A DNA stretch of 64,000 bases from Lucifuga dentata (lineage: Eukaryota; Chordata; Actinopteri; Ophidiiformes; Bythitidae). The notes beneath the pieces were generated by a model, which was not told where the DNA came from, ran no database searches, and was given only the letters and a program-made list of their open reading frames with translations. The position numbers and the translations under genes are program-made. The stretch is taken from assembly GCA_014773175.1 (NCBI GenBank), contig VXCM01003623.1, forward strand, positions 44,400 to 108,399, written 5' to 3'. Below are positions 35,770 through 48,426 of the stretch, one piece after another (within the stretch, counting starts at the first letter, position 1; the number at the start of each line of letters is the position of its first letter).

Positions 35770-36672
35770 AGTGAATGTACCAACAGCTCACCGACTCACT
35801 GAGTCACCGAGTCACAGAATCACAGAGCCACTGAATCACCAAGTCACCAAGCCACTGAATCACAGAGTTACTTAAGTGCTGAATCACCGAGTCACTGAAT
35901 CACAGAGTCACTGAATCAGAGTCACTGAATCACCAAGTCACCAAGCCACTGAATCACAGAGTCACTTAAGTCACTGAATCACCGAGTCACTGAATCACTA
36001 AACCACCGAGTCAATGGCTCACTGAATCACCAAACCACTGAATCACCGAGTCACTGAATCGCAGTCACTAAATCAGTCACTGAGTCGAGTCACTGAATCA
36101 CTGAGTCACTGAATCACAGTCACTGACTCATCGAGTCACTGAATCACTGAATCAGAGTCACTGAATCACAAGTCACCAAGCCACTGAATCAGTCACTTAA
36201 GTCACTGAATCACCGAGTCACTGAATCACTAAACCACCGAGTCAATGACTCACTGACTCACTGAATCACCAAGTCACTGAATCACTGAGTCACTGAATCA
36301 CAGTCACTGACTCATCGAGTCACTGAATCACTGAATCAGAGTCACTGAATCACAAGTCACCAAGCCACTGAATCAGTCACTTAAGTCACTGAATCACCGA
36401 GTCACTGAATCACTAAACCACCGAGTCAATGACTCACTGACTCACTGAATCACCAAGTCACTGAATCACTGAGTCACTGAATCACAGTCACTGACTCATC
36501 GAGTCACTGAATCACTGAATCAGAGTCACTGAATCACAAGTCACCAAGCCACTGAATCAGTCACTTAAGTCACTGAATCACCGAGTCACTGAATCACTAA
36601 ACCACCGAGTCAATGACTCACTGACTCACTGAATCACCAAGTCACTGAATCACTGAGTCACTCAATCACCAA
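35770..36672. repeat. Minisatellite with 184-bp higher-order unit
   Basis: Built from short gaatcacNgagtcact modules. Blocks starting at 36117, 36301 and 36485 (cagtcactgactcatcgagt) repeat with a regular 184-bp spacing and almost no differences, indicating recent amplification of a multi-module unit. Confidence 0.92.
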
Positions 36673-37498
36673 CACTCAACCTGTTTGTTCGTAGGGTTAG
36701 GACGCCCCCTCGTGGACGCTCACACACATTAAATCATCAGGCAGTGACAGGTGACAATTAAAAAAAATGAGGGAAACATTCTAATCTTAAATATAAAAAG
36801 CTTATTTCCAGCATGAACACTTTTCAATCAGTGAGTTTTACAGTCAATACTGAAATGTTTTGAATATTTATCCAATTATACCTCAGAAACTGTATACAGC
36901 TATAAACATGTTTTGTTTGAGTTTTTCCAGCAGTAAGTTTCTAGTAAATTGTGGTTATAAAGTTCATTTACTCCAACTGAAAAACCACATAAAAACCCTC
37001 ACTTTACTTTTCGAGTTCATTTCCCCCTAAAAAGGCATCATTAATGAGACGTCACGTCATTTAGATCAAACACCTGATGACCTCATTAAGAACATGACTG
37101 GTCCTGATCTAATACTCATGACTTCAGACATACCAGGTATCAATGCTCTATTGATTGCCACACCCCTTACAGCCCATATGTGTTTTTTTGTTTTGTTTTT
37201 TTTTTTTTACATTTTCACCAGTTTTACTGTTTAAATGTAATTTGTTCTTTATGTTTAGTTTCTAACCCTGACGAAGACCTCTGAGTTTGTTTTAAATAAA
37301 GTGTTGCTGGAGTTTCCTGCCCTACATTCATGAAGGAACAGATTCGTTTAATTTGATCCCTTAGTTTTCCCTTTGTTCCTTCTACTTTTCTATTAAGATA
37401 AAGGTAGAATGTGCATAAATTAGTAGCTTTAAGGAGCCTTAATTAAACATGCTCCTGAGCATTTTATTAAATAAAATCCAGTCGAGGCGTCAGGTTTT
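36673..37498. other. Sequence between repeats, nothing recognised
   Basis: Unique-looking intronic or upstream sequence; a T-rich run lies near 37180-37210. No exon signal recognised. Confidence 0.45.
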
Positions 37499-38040
37499 AT
37501 GCTGCATTCCAGACAAACTTGGAACTTGAAATTTTCCAACCTCCTACTTGAAAAAATGCGTTGGAACAGCACATGAAGTTGGCGCTCTGACTTGGAAACT
37601 TGGATCAAATCCATCTACCCTGACTTCTACGAGGATGATGTCACTCAACATGGCGGCACCCATAGAAGTGAACTTTGAGAAATAATTCATAAATAATCAG
37701 CCAACAGCCAAATAAAGTAATTTTTCTTGCGTATAGATAACTGCCATTGGTAGGTAAGCGTAAATAATTTCAGAAAAATAATTTCTCTGCACGTTTAATA
37801 CTCACTATGATAATTAACCGATACACACTCAGTGAATAAAATCCCACTGAACAGTCCTGTAATCAAAACTAACTTTATGAAATAAAGTTAGTATTTATTA
37901 CTCATTTTATTTCTTTTTTAGTATTTATCGGGTTTCAGTCATTTTTTTTTTTTTATATTGGGCATCATGAATGCTGGAACATGTAGAGGATGGTCGGAAG
38001 TTGGAATTTTTAATGGGAAATTCTGAACAAGCAGCATTAG
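37499..38040. mobile_element. MITE-like element, TAATGCTGC termini, copy B
   Basis: Begins ttatgctgcattccagacaa and ends caagcagcattag, so the outer ends are inverted repeats. Shares the acttggaa/ttccaac and catggcggcacc-type body with copy A at 28498-29075, in the opposite orientation. Confidence 0.45.
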
Positions 38041-39402
38041 ACCTCTCCATCTAAAACCTGTCACCAAACACACAGGTGAGTTCAGCCGTAGTAATGTAAT
38101 CCAACTACAGCAATATTAAAATAATGTAACTTGATGAGTTTCCATTATTTTTGGATTACTTCAATGTCAAACATAAAGACAAGAAAAAACAAACATCAGT
38201 AAAATGACTTTTATATATTTTATATAGACTTTTATTGAAGAGTATTCTGTAAACTAACAGAACAATGTAAGAAAACCTTAGGAAAGAAAATGGGAACGTG
38301 AAAATTAAATTCAGGGCAGCAGGCCTTCCATTTCTCAGTTAAATTATAGGCTTACAGAATAGTACAGTTAAAACAAAAATAAAATCTGGTCCTTTTTATA
38401 AAGTCAAAACCAAATGCTCTAAATTTTTTGGATTAAGAGCATCCACAGTATTTTTTTTTTTTTTTTTTTTATAAATCAGAAGTTCACTTTGTGAAGTTTG
38501 CAGAAGGCACGGTAAAATTTCTCGGTAAAATCTGTCTTCTCTTGGGACTATATTTCCTGGCAGAGACATACATTGTCTTCTGTGCAGCTGTCTGAGCGGT
38601 TGAGGTTGATGACTTGACCTCTGTCAGCGTTATGCTAACTTTGTAGCATGTGTAGCTCAGGAATCTGGGCACATAATGCAATCAGAATATCCAGCAAAGA
38701 ACCAGCAGCCAGCCCAAGGACAACCAGGCCAGCCTGGTATGCTAGGAAATCTGGCCAGAAGCCATGGACCAACTGCAGCCAGGGATCGGAGGGATTTAAT
38801 AGCAAAATAACTGTTTAAGACAGTTATTGTAGCTGATGTGTGAGGATGTATAAGACAAGGATGCTCAAAAATGCCCCATATAGGATAGTAAGGAGAGGCA
38901 GGTAAGTTTACCAACCATTTGCCTTTGAGGGAAAACAAATGCACTCCAACAATAAGTCACAGGCAGGATGACGACACCAAACCACACAGATGTGCTTAAC
39001 TCTCCTTGGACCTGTGAAGTAAAGTACTGATACACAGAACTTCCAGAGCGATTAACCTGCAGAGAACGCCAGGCAAGGCAACCATAAAAGAAGATCAAAG
39101 AGGCCGTGCGTAGGCTACCTCATGGTATTTATAGCGGGGACACACATGTAGCCGACACAACACACGTGTCTTTGTTGACATAAGTTCTTGATCTACGAAA
39201 AGCAAGAAGGATATAAATCCACTTTGTTTAATGCCACTGTCAGTCAGCAAGGAATGAAACAGATCTGACTGTTTAGCCTGTTAGCCTGTTAGCGTGGCTG
39301 CCTCCTAAAATCACTGAGGAACATCATGCAAAACACAGCATCAGTAACCCTCATGATCATATTGATGCTAATCAATACAGTAATGCAGCATGCATCCTCC
39401 CT
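38041..39402. other. Sequence with a T2-like fragment, otherwise unrecognised
   Basis: About 38535-38580 carries cttgggactatatttcctgg, a piece of the T2-like MITE body. Minus-strand open stretches between 38484 and 39098 read like protein but match no family I recognise. Confidence 0.35.
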
Positions 39403-39418
39403 TTGCACACACGCACGC

Positions 39419-39463
<45 letters not shown>
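39403..39463. repeat. (CA)n microsatellite
   Basis: CA repeat with CG interruptions at its left end. Confidence 0.9.
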
Positions 39464-39466
<3 letters not shown>

Positions 39467-39983
39467 GAGGACTTATTACGTGGCTCGGTGAGTACATTAT
39501 GATCTTCCGCCTACTACTTGATGGCCTCTGCTGCTCATACGGCAAAAAAGAAACCAGGCAAGGGTTTTTGAAAATTACCACCAACGCAAAATTATCCTAC
39601 ATACATTAAAAATCTGTGTGCGCGCGCCTGTCTGTTGTTCGTCTCTCACTCTAACACGAGAATCTGTCATATTTCTGGTTTAGTCTCATTTTGTCTTGAG
39701 TAAAATGATGGAGGAGTTTATATTATCTGCTGTCAATAATCATGTATGAATAAAATACATTTGGAGATTTTGAACATTTGACATGACTAAGACATTCCTC
39801 GGTGTGTGAAGAGCTCAAACTGAAGCAGTGTGTAGAACAGGAACTCTCAACACAACGGTTTTTGTGGTTTTCATTAGAGGTTCAATTTTTTTTAACAATC
39901 ATTCCTAATTTTCATTAGAGGATGCGTAGTTCCGCACATAGCCACTGAGTGGCGCTTCACACTGAGCAAAAGCTATCCACCAT

Positions 39984-40268
39984 AACATCATCCACTGTAA
40001 CGTCATTCACCGTATCCACCGTATCACCTACCACTTATCCACCTTAACGTTATCCACGTAATGCTTATCTACCAAAACACTTATCCAGCGTAACATATTG
40101 TAACATTATCCACCATAACGTTATCCACCTTAACGTTATTCCCGTAACATTATCCCCTGTAACGTTATCCACCGTAACGCCGATCCACTGTAATGTTATC
40201 CGGCGTAACGTTAGCCACAGTAGCATTTATCCATCGTAACCTTATCCCCGTAATGTTATCCCCCGTAA
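39984..40268. repeat. Short-unit minisatellite (taacgttatccacc)
   Basis: Degenerate units of about 14-17 bp around TAACGTTATCCACCG, about 18 copies. It ends before N 40371, which sits in a GGT/G-rich tract. Confidence 0.85.
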
Positions 40269-40669
40269 CACATGGACAGATGGAAGAAAGATGGAGAGAA
40301 TAAAAATATCAAAGGGATAGAAAACATGATCACATCCTCTGAAAATAGAGTAGTAGTGGTGGTGGTGGTGNGGGGGGCTGCAGGAGGCAAAGTCACAGGA
40401 AAAAGGATGATGGGAGGGGCAGAGTCAAAATGGAGAGCAGGGGGAATTCAACGACACGGAGGCCAGATAACCATCAGTAATTTCAGTATGCCGGCAGATT
40501 TCCATTTGTTCTGCAGCTTGACCAATGAAGCGTCAGGATTTCTGCACTGAGAGGCTGAGCAGCAGGAGGCGGAGCCATTAACGGCACCACACTCAGGAAG
40601 GGGAGGAAGAGCTGACGCCATTTTGATGGTAGTCAGAGTTCAAACAATGACTGCTGAAGTGTCTGTCTG

Positions 40670-41083
40670 TCACACACACCACACACTATATATACACTGC
40701 ACACACCACACCATATACACACACCACACACTATATACACACACACCATACCACCACACATTATATACACACCACACACCATATACAGTATATACACATC
40801 ACTCACACTATATACACACCATATACCACACCACACACTATACACACACCACTCACTATATACACAATGCACACATTATAACACTGCACACCATATGCAC
40901 ACTACACACCTACACACATGCACACACACACACCAAACAAACACACCATATACACACCACACACACACACCACTCATACACCATGCACACATACAAACCA
41001 TGCACACACACTCATACACACGCATGCACATTCAGGCATGCACACTCATCATACACATACGAATGCTCTCTCTCTTTCTCTCA

Positions 41084-41116
<33 letters not shown>

Positions 41117-41195
41117 CACACAACCACACCATGCACACACACAAACACACCATTTACACACATATGCGCACACATACACACACACACGCACACAG
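40670..41195. repeat. CA-rich cryptic repeat
   Basis: Imperfect cacaccatatacac-type repeats merging into (CA)n. His/Thr-rich ORFs here are artefacts of composition. Confidence 0.85.
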
Positions 41196-41299
41196 AATGG
41201 ATATGTTTCAGTTCAATTCCACTGATCATGAATCATTCCTCAGGGACATCATGCTGAGACAACATCCCTCCACCTCTGATACTGGACACCAGTCAAACA

Positions 41300-41515
41300 G
41301 GAGACCACAAAGGGGACAAAGGGTCCCACAGGAGTCCACGGGTCCCACAGAGGGGTTCCAGGAGACCACAGAGGGGACCAAATTCCCACAAAGAGGTCCA
41401 GGAGTCCCACAGAAGGGACCAAAGGTCCCACAGAGGGGTCCAGGAGTCCCACAGAGGGGTCCAAGGGTCCCACAGAGGGGTCCAGGAGACCATAGAGGGG
41501 TCCAGGAGCAAATCC
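41300..41515. repeat. Minisatellite (cacagaggggtccaggag)
   Basis: About nine degenerate units of about 24 bp around GTCCCACAGAGGGGTCCAGG. Pro/Gly-rich ORFs on both strands are repeat translations. Confidence 0.85.
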
Positions 41516-42049
41516 ATCCATAGGATGTTCAGGCAGGTGTACACGGGGCTGGTGAGCGAATGGGAAGCAGGCATGTGAATCAGGTGATACGCTGAGTTGG
41601 GAAAGTCAGGGGAGACACCTGGTGGACAGGTGTGGAATGTCAGGTTCTGAAACGATGAGACTAAAGTGCTGGCAGAGGAACCAGATGAGCCGAGTCAGTG
41701 CAGAATGAGGCCGTCTGCTGTTTAAGGCCCAGCGTTTGTTTTTCACGGTTTGATGAGCAGAAATTCTCAGATGCATTCAGGAAAAACTGCAAGTCTTCAT
41801 ATTTATTTCTTTGATAAAACAAATTTAGTTTTTAATGAGTTAAAACATCATTTATAATCAATAAATCAATTAGTCAGTTCAACTCAATACATTGTCAGTA
41901 ATTACAAACTTTCTGTGCATGTTCTACAGATCAGAATGCGACGTGTGCCCTTTATATCAACATGTTACCTGACTGAACATGCAACACGTCACAATTCTGT
42001 CAAATTATTATTAAAAACAAAGAAACACTTCTGACATTAACCTCTTCAT

Positions 42050-42958
42050 GAAATTGTGTGTGTGTATGTATGTGTGCATGTGTTTATATTCAATGTGCCT
42101 ATGTGTATAAGTGTATGTGAATTTGTGTATGTACATATGTACTATATGTGTGTATATATGTATATGTGTGTATGTATGTATGAGTGTGTATATGTGTGTG
42201 TATATATGTGTATGTAAAATGTGTGTGTATATGTGTATGTATGCATATATGTATATGGGTGTGTGTGTGTGTGTGTGTGTGTACAGTATATATGTGTATG
42301 TATGTGCGTATAATTGTGTGTGTGTGTGTGTATATATGTGTATGTGTGTATATGTATGTAGGTATGTATGTATGTGTGTATATGTGTATGTGTATACAGT
42401 ATGTGTGTATGTGTGAGTGTGTATGGGTGTGTGTGTATGTATTTGCATGTATGTGTGTATATGTGTGTATGTGTATGTATATGTGTATGTATGTATATAT
42501 ATGTAGGTATATGTGTGTATATGTGTATTAGGACTGTTATGATATCATATTTTCACTCCATGATTTTCGTGGCCAAAAGAATTCAGGACATTGGGGGAGG
42601 GAGATAAAGCGAGAATGGAAAGAAACGGAAATGATTTCAGAAGCACTGGATTATTTACATGATATTATCATATGTGTATTATTAATACATCAATATTCAA
42701 TTTTTTAATATATCAGTTATCGTCAATACCAGTATATCGCAATACCACTAAGGTGTTTGTATGTATGTGTGTATAGTGTGTATACTGTATGTGTATGAAT
42801 GTGTATGTGTATATATGTATGTATGTAGGTATGTATGTGTGTATATGTGTATGTGCATGTGTTTTTGTATGTGTATGTTGGTATGTATGTGTGTGTATGT
42901 ATGAATGCCTATGTGTGCATTTGTGTATATGTGTATATATGTAGGTATGTATGTGTGT
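42050..42958. repeat. TG/TATG cryptic repeat split by an insertion
   Basis: TATG/TGTG repeats at 42050-42528 and 42751-42972, separated by a unique 222-bp block (see 42529-42750). Confidence 0.85.
42529..42750. mobile_element. Small inverted-end element inserted in the TG array
   Basis: Starts taggactgttatgatatc and ends (reverse-complemented) tagtggtattgcgatatac, giving imperfect inverted ends. The 8-bp flanks atgtgtat and aggtgttt match at 6 of 8 positions, which would suit a hAT-type duplication. It resembles the common fish repeat type with taggggtgt...cgata ends. Confidence 0.4.
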
Positions 42959-43089
42959 GTGTGTGTGTGTGTGAGTGAAAGAGTCTTGGTGCCACTAGAA
43001 TGTGTGAGATCAGATGAAAACTCTCTATTTAAATAAACTGATCATATCTGTCATATCTACCATTTCCTGCACTAATATTGGCATTCTCG

Positions 43090-43326
43090 GTAAATAAAAT
43101 GGACTGTGAAAAAAAAAATGATTTTATTGTTTATTCTCGTGATCTTTCATTCAAAATATTAACAACAATATATAACCTTTTATTAAAGGTTAAATAATTG
43201 AAAAGAAAAAGAAATTCTTATCATGAAACAAATGTTTTTCTCAGTGGGTCTGGTGATGTCTGATGATAGTTTTGGAGACTTTCTGTACTTCTCTCTGATT
43301 CTTGGAGATTCTTTGTCCCCTGGAAC

Positions 43327-43374
<48 letters not shown>

Positions 43375-43460
43375 TATATTTATATTTTTGTTAATATTTT
43401 CAATGAAAGATCAAGAGGATAGACAAAGAATTTTTTCAAACCATTTTGATTTTATTTAAG
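43090..43460. mobile_element. Inverted-repeat element containing an (ATC)n tract
   Basis: Arms gatctttcattcaaaatatt (43141-43163) and its complement at 43390-43412 match at 22 of 23 bases, with similarity extending outward. An (ATC)n microsatellite lies at 43327-43372. The same arm occurs again at 44649-44671, so this is a dispersed family. Confidence 0.5.
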
Positions 43461-43565
43461 GTGCCGATATTTGTGGAGGCTGCATATGCAATGAGGCATC
43501 TATGTGCATTTGCCCACATATGTTTGTTGGAGTTTATGCTAAAAGACAATGCCTCCACCCTCCTT

Positions 43566-43566
<1 letters not shown>

Positions 43567-43596
<30 letters not shown>

Positions 43597-43696
43597 CTCC
43601 CTGAAGCATGACAGTAAGGGTTTTTTTCGTCCCTGGGGGCTTTTCATTTTCTGCCAAACAAAATGCACGTCCCAAATCCCCCTCAAAGACTCATCC

Positions 43697-43737
<41 letters not shown>
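43567..43737. repeat. (CA)n microsatellites before the assembly gap
   Basis: (CA)n at 43567-43592 and 43699-43737. The second runs into the N gap, which is probably a repeat-caused break. Confidence 0.9.
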
Positions 43738-44188
43738 NNNNNNNNNNNNNNNNNNNNNNNNNNNNNNNNNNNNNNNNNNNNNNNNNNNNNNNNNNNNNNN
43801 NNNNNNNNNNNNNNNNNNNNNNNNNNNNNNNNNNNNNNNNNNNNNNNNNNNNNNNNNNNNNNNNNNNNNNNNNNNNNNNNNNNNNNNNNNNNNNNNNNNN
43901 NNNNNNNNNNNNNNNNNNNNNNNNNNNNNNNNNNNNNNNNNNNNNNNNNNNNNNNNNNNNNNNNNNNNNNNNNNNNNNNNNNNNNNNNNNNNNNNNNNNN
44001 NNNNNNNNNNNNNNNNNNNNNNNNNNNNNNNNNNNNNNNNNNNNNNNNNNNNNNNNNNNNNNNNNNNNNNNNNNNNNNNNNNNNNNNNNNNNNNNNNNNN
44101 NNNNNNNNNNNNNNNNNNNNNNNNNNNNNNNNNNNNNNNNNNNNNNNNNNNNNNNNNNNNNNNNNNNNNNNNNNNNNNNNNNNNNNNN
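43738..44188. other. Assembly gap (451 N)
   Basis: Run of undetermined bases. ORFs spanning it consist of X residues and have no meaning. The right edge is a (GGA)n repeat, 44189-44225. Confidence 0.99.
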
Positions 44189-44569
44189 AGGAGGAGGAGG
44201 AGGAGGAGGAAGAGGAGGAGGAGGATGGAACGAGTGCTTTAAAAGAGAAGAGGTGATTTGATGCAGAAATGAGAGGAGGGGAAGAGGAGTCTGACTGGTG
44301 GTAAAATCAGATTTGTTTTTTTTTTTTTAGGTTAGAGAAAAGAGAACATCCATTTTCATTAAGTGAAGGACATTTTAATAAAGATGAGAATGATGGCAGA
44401 GCTCTGTTAAACCAGCCAACATCATTCATTAACTTTATCTTCCTGGAGAAATAATTGCTAATCAGCATTTCTGGGTCATGTGTCAGTGCCAGTCAGTCAC
44501 ATGTCTGCCTGGATTCACGTCAACGCAAAGGATCACATGTCACGTTTTGTCTCAAATTGAGGTCAAATA

Positions 44570-44700
44570 CAGTACGTATCTACTATTTTCACTCTTAGTA
44601 AATAAACGCAAAATTGACTGAAAAAACTGTCTTTGTGTTTATCCTCCTGATCTTTCATTGAAAATATGAACAAAAAATATCACCTTTCATTCGAGTAAAA
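44570..44700. mobile_element. Fragment of the gatctttcattgaaaat inverted-repeat family
   Basis: Single arm (ctttgtgtttatcctcctga then tctttcattgaaaatatgaa) matching the right arm of 43090-43460. A partner arm was not seen. Confidence 0.4.
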
Positions 44701-45524
44701 TAACTGAAAGGTGATATCTTTCTGAATGGTCCTGGAAGAGGACGTGTCTATATTGAGTCCACACAGGGTGAGGAGGACAGTTTCAGTGGACAAAGAATCT
44801 CCAAGCATCACAGCTGGAGAATTGAAGAATGCCAGCATTAGCGATGGGAACTGTAGTATAAATATACTACAAAAATAATTACAAATTATTGACAAATTAA
44901 AATGACAAATGACAAATTATTTCTTAGACTATTTCATTTTAACGTTTACAGCTATAAAATGATGAACAGCACAAACCACAAACACACTAGCTAGTAAACT
45001 AATGCTAGCACTAATTAGTCATTACAGGAGTACAATTACAAACCGTGTTGCTATTGCATGCATTCCTTTTCTAGCTGAATGCCAAGGTGTGTCTCTGTTA
45101 ATTTTAATATAATTTCTGACACATCTGATGAGCTGATTGTGATGGGGTTGGTAAAAATACAAACATAGCCACATATCAAATGAATTTGTTGTATTTTACC
45201 AAACCTCCTAAGTGCAAAAAAAAAAAAAAAAAAAAAAAAGATTAAAGTGCAAAAATATTTAACATGAAAAAAAAATTATTCACAAAATATAGAACTGAGT
45301 CTTCTGAACTTAGTAACAATCAGACAGAAAAAAGGTGATGTTACCTCCTCAGGCTTTTTTTCTGCTAGCCCCTTCCACTCGGCAGGTCATGACATAATCA
45401 CCATTAAAAATCAGAAATCCTTTTATTTATTAATTACATTTTTCAAAATCTTTTGAACAACACATTCTAATATATTAATAATACATTTTATTTTTAGAAC
45501 ACCTTTCAGCAGATAACCACCATC
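44701..45524. other. Unrecognised sequence with a poly(A) run
   Basis: Homopolymer A run at about 45216-45239. No exon or element recognised otherwise. Confidence 0.45.
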
Positions 45525-46335
45525 AAACCTCACTAACCAGAACATGAACACCATCAAACCTCACTAACCAGAACATGAACACCATCAAACCTCACTAATC
45601 AGAACATTACCAACATCAGTGCTCACTAATCAACACATAACCACCATCAAACCTCACTGACCAGCACATAACCACCATCAAACCTCGCTAGCCAGCACGT
45701 AACCACCATCAAACCTCACTAACCACCACATAAACACCATCAAAGCTCATTAACCAGCAGATAACCACCATCAAACCTCACTAACTAGCACATAACCACC
45801 CTCCAACCTCACTAACTAGCAAATAACCACTATCAAACCTCATTAACCAGCAAGTAACCACCATCAAACCTCACTAACCAGCAAGTAACCACCATCAAAC
45901 CTCACTAACCAGCACATAACCACAATTAAACCTCACAGCCAGAACATAACCACCACGAAAACTCACTAACCAGAACATAACCACCATCAAACCTCACTAA
46001 CCAGCAGATAACCACCATCAAAACTCACTAACAACATATAACCATTATCAAAACTCACTAACAGCACATAATCACCATCAAACCTACTAACCAGCAGATA
46101 ACTACCATCAAAACTCACTAACCAGCACATAACCACCATCAAACCTCACTAACTAGCACATAAACACCATCAAACCTCACTAACCAGCACATAACCATCA
46201 AACCTCACTAACCGGCACATAACCATCAAACCTCACTAACCGGCAGATAACCACCATCAAACCTCACTAACCGGCAGATAACCACATCAAACCTCACTAA
46301 GCAGAACATTACCCACACCAATGCTCACTACATTC
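45525..46335. repeat. 31-bp minisatellite
   Basis: About 26 units of aaccaccatcaaacctcact plus aaccagcacat, with frequent small changes (ccggcagat, tagcacat). No coding sense. Confidence 0.93.
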
Positions 46336-46469
46336 AAACCTGACCAATTTATAATTGATGTCCTAATATGTGCATGTAATTAATGTGTCAGTAAGTTGAG
46401 TTTTCTTTTTTCTTTCTCTTTCTTTGTTTCTTCTCTGTTTCTTTTGAGCAACAAATAACTGATCCCCCC

Positions 46470-46517
46470 CCCCCNCCCCCCCCCCCCGCACACACACACA
46501 CACACACACTCACACAC
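46470..46517. repeat. Poly(C) with N, then (CA)n
   Basis: C homopolymer interrupted by N 46475 and followed directly by (CA)n. Length is unreliable. Confidence 0.8.
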
Positions 46518-46852
46518 TCATCACTGATGGACGGTTTGTCCTTTCCAACAAAGACATAATTTCATTTTAGAGAGGACAGATCATGTGAGGGGAGATTAAT
46601 CAAAACATTTAACTCATTTCTGACCGACAAGTGTGTGTGTGTGTGTGTGTTAGGGCTCCAACAGAACGAACACTGTGGCCTCATAAACAGAGATGAGCTT
46701 CCTGTCACCACACGGCTACCAGTGTTCTCATAATCCATCAGTACATGTTTTTCATAATCAGACAATTTTAATACAACTAGGGCTGCACATTAGCATTATG
46801 CAACTATGCATGCATGTTCTTCATGAGACAAATGTGCAGAGAGAGAGGGGGA

Positions 46853-46880
46853 GAGGGAGAGAGAGAGAGAGAGAGAGAGA
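46853..46880. repeat. (GA)n microsatellite
   Basis: Short GA repeat preceded by gggagaggg. Confidence 0.85.
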
Positions 46881-46899
46881 TCCTGCAAAGTCTGTATCT

Positions 46900-48250
46900 T
46901 TCTTGTAATAAAATAACTGTAATAAAATCAATTGAATTTTCTGTGAAATGTTGTGTGAACTGAGCCTTTCAGAAACACATGAACCAGAGGAAAGCAGAGA
47001 CACCTGCTGCAGGTAAAAACCACATCCTGCTTCTACCTGCAGCTCAAACAGCTCGTCCTCAACACATGTTTTTAAGCATCAGGAAATTAAAGAGGCACTG
47101 TGATTTTGGGAGAACATACACTGTACTTACAAACACGTGTGTGTGCACGCACACACTCACTCACACCACACACACAAACACACACACCCTTACGCTCTGT
47201 AATGGGTAGCAAAAAATAAAACAGAAATTTGCATTGGTTTGTGAATTTCCTGTGTAAAGCTGCAGAAGTTTGACAATATTATCTGTCTGCATGGTGTCAT
47301 TTTGCCCTATACATGGAGGCTTCTGTCAGCCAATCAGATTCATCTTCTCACAGCTGATGTCAGTGATCTACAACCAATCAGATTCATCAGCTGATGTCAG
47401 TGATCTACAACACATCAACACAAAGAGCTTCAGTGTTTTCTTTCCAACATGTTATTAGATATTTATGACAGCATTATGCAGGCTTGTAACTGATTGGTTT
47501 ATAGATATATAAACTAACACATAACACAAACAGTCTGTAGCAGCATAGACCACCTAGTTCTCATTTTATTTCCCGACTGAAAACATTATGAGCATGTCTG
47601 TGTATAATAAAACAATGTGCAATATGAACCTGTATTTTTTTTCCACTTCAAAATAAAGTACAGTGTGTTGGTCTAAGTTTTTAAAACAACACCATACCAC
47701 CACAATACCACCATGGTGTATTCATGGGCTACAGAACATCCTCTGATGCTGAGAAATCAAATGTGGATGATGATGAGAAAACAGTTTGTGAAAATTCAAA
47801 TGAATCTGCTTATTAATTGTGGCAGTTAGATTTAAAGAATGGACCGGATCAAAACGCTTGAATAATTGTGTTGCTATGTGATAAGCCTGAACTTCCTGAG
47901 GGCGAGTAAAGAAAGAGGTTGTGAAAACATTCATAAGTCTGACTGAAGCAAACATCACGAGCCCTCATGCACATGCACGTGTCAGATGAAGGAATAGTAA
48001 ATGATTTTGGAGCGCGGCAGGAAGCACATCACTCACCCGCAGGCGCTCACATGACAGGCCTGGATTGGCCGTCCTGAGGCTAAGTGATATTAACCTCCTT
48101 CCCTCATGGGGCCCAAACAAAAGGCCCCTCAGGACCAATAATCACCTCCTCCTAATGGACCCTCCNCCCTTCCCTCCCCCACCAGCCCTCATGTCTGCAC
48201 CTCACCACTGCCAAAACATGAGGACATGAGGACATTTTCCCCCCAAAACC
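46900..48250. other. Unrecognised sequence; possible conserved patch
   Basis: Mostly featureless. A high-complexity patch near 48050-48160 (cctggattggccgtcctgag, aaaaggcccctcaggaccaa) could be a conserved non-coding element. It ends at N 48166. Confidence 0.3.
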
Positions 48251-48297
48251 ACCAAGGTGTCTGTAAATCCTGAGACAGACAGAAAGTCAGACACACA

Positions 48298-48426
48298 TAC
48301 TCTCTTTTTCTGTGTTTTCATGCATCTGTGTGTGTGTGTGTGTGTGTGTGTGAGACGGGGTNACTCTCTTTTTCTGTGTTTTCATGCATCTGTGTGTGTG
48401 TGTGTGTGTGTGTGTGAGACGGGGTC
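48298..48426. repeat. (TG)n with assembly overlap duplicate around N (48362)
   Basis: About 64 bp including (TG)n and gagacggggt are repeated exactly on both sides of a single N. Confidence 0.85.

Noticed and set aside
38484..39098. Minus-strand open stretches that read like a protein
   Set aside because: No family recognised, several stops and frame changes, no splice context. Kept only as unassigned sequence.
41239..41270. Possible SS1 micro-exon (SMMS-like reading on the minus strand)
   Set aside because: The reading lacks the preceding HL, ends in a stop and has no usable donor.
40623..41523. Two ~200-residue His/Thr/Pro-rich ORFs on the plus strand
   Set aside because: They are translations of CA-rich and 24-bp minisatellite DNA. 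All frames stay open because the repeat lacks stops.
43502..44261. 246-residue ORF and two overlapping ones across the gap
   Set aside because: They consist mostly of X from the 451-bp N run, bounded by CA and GGA repeats. There is no real sequence to support a gene.
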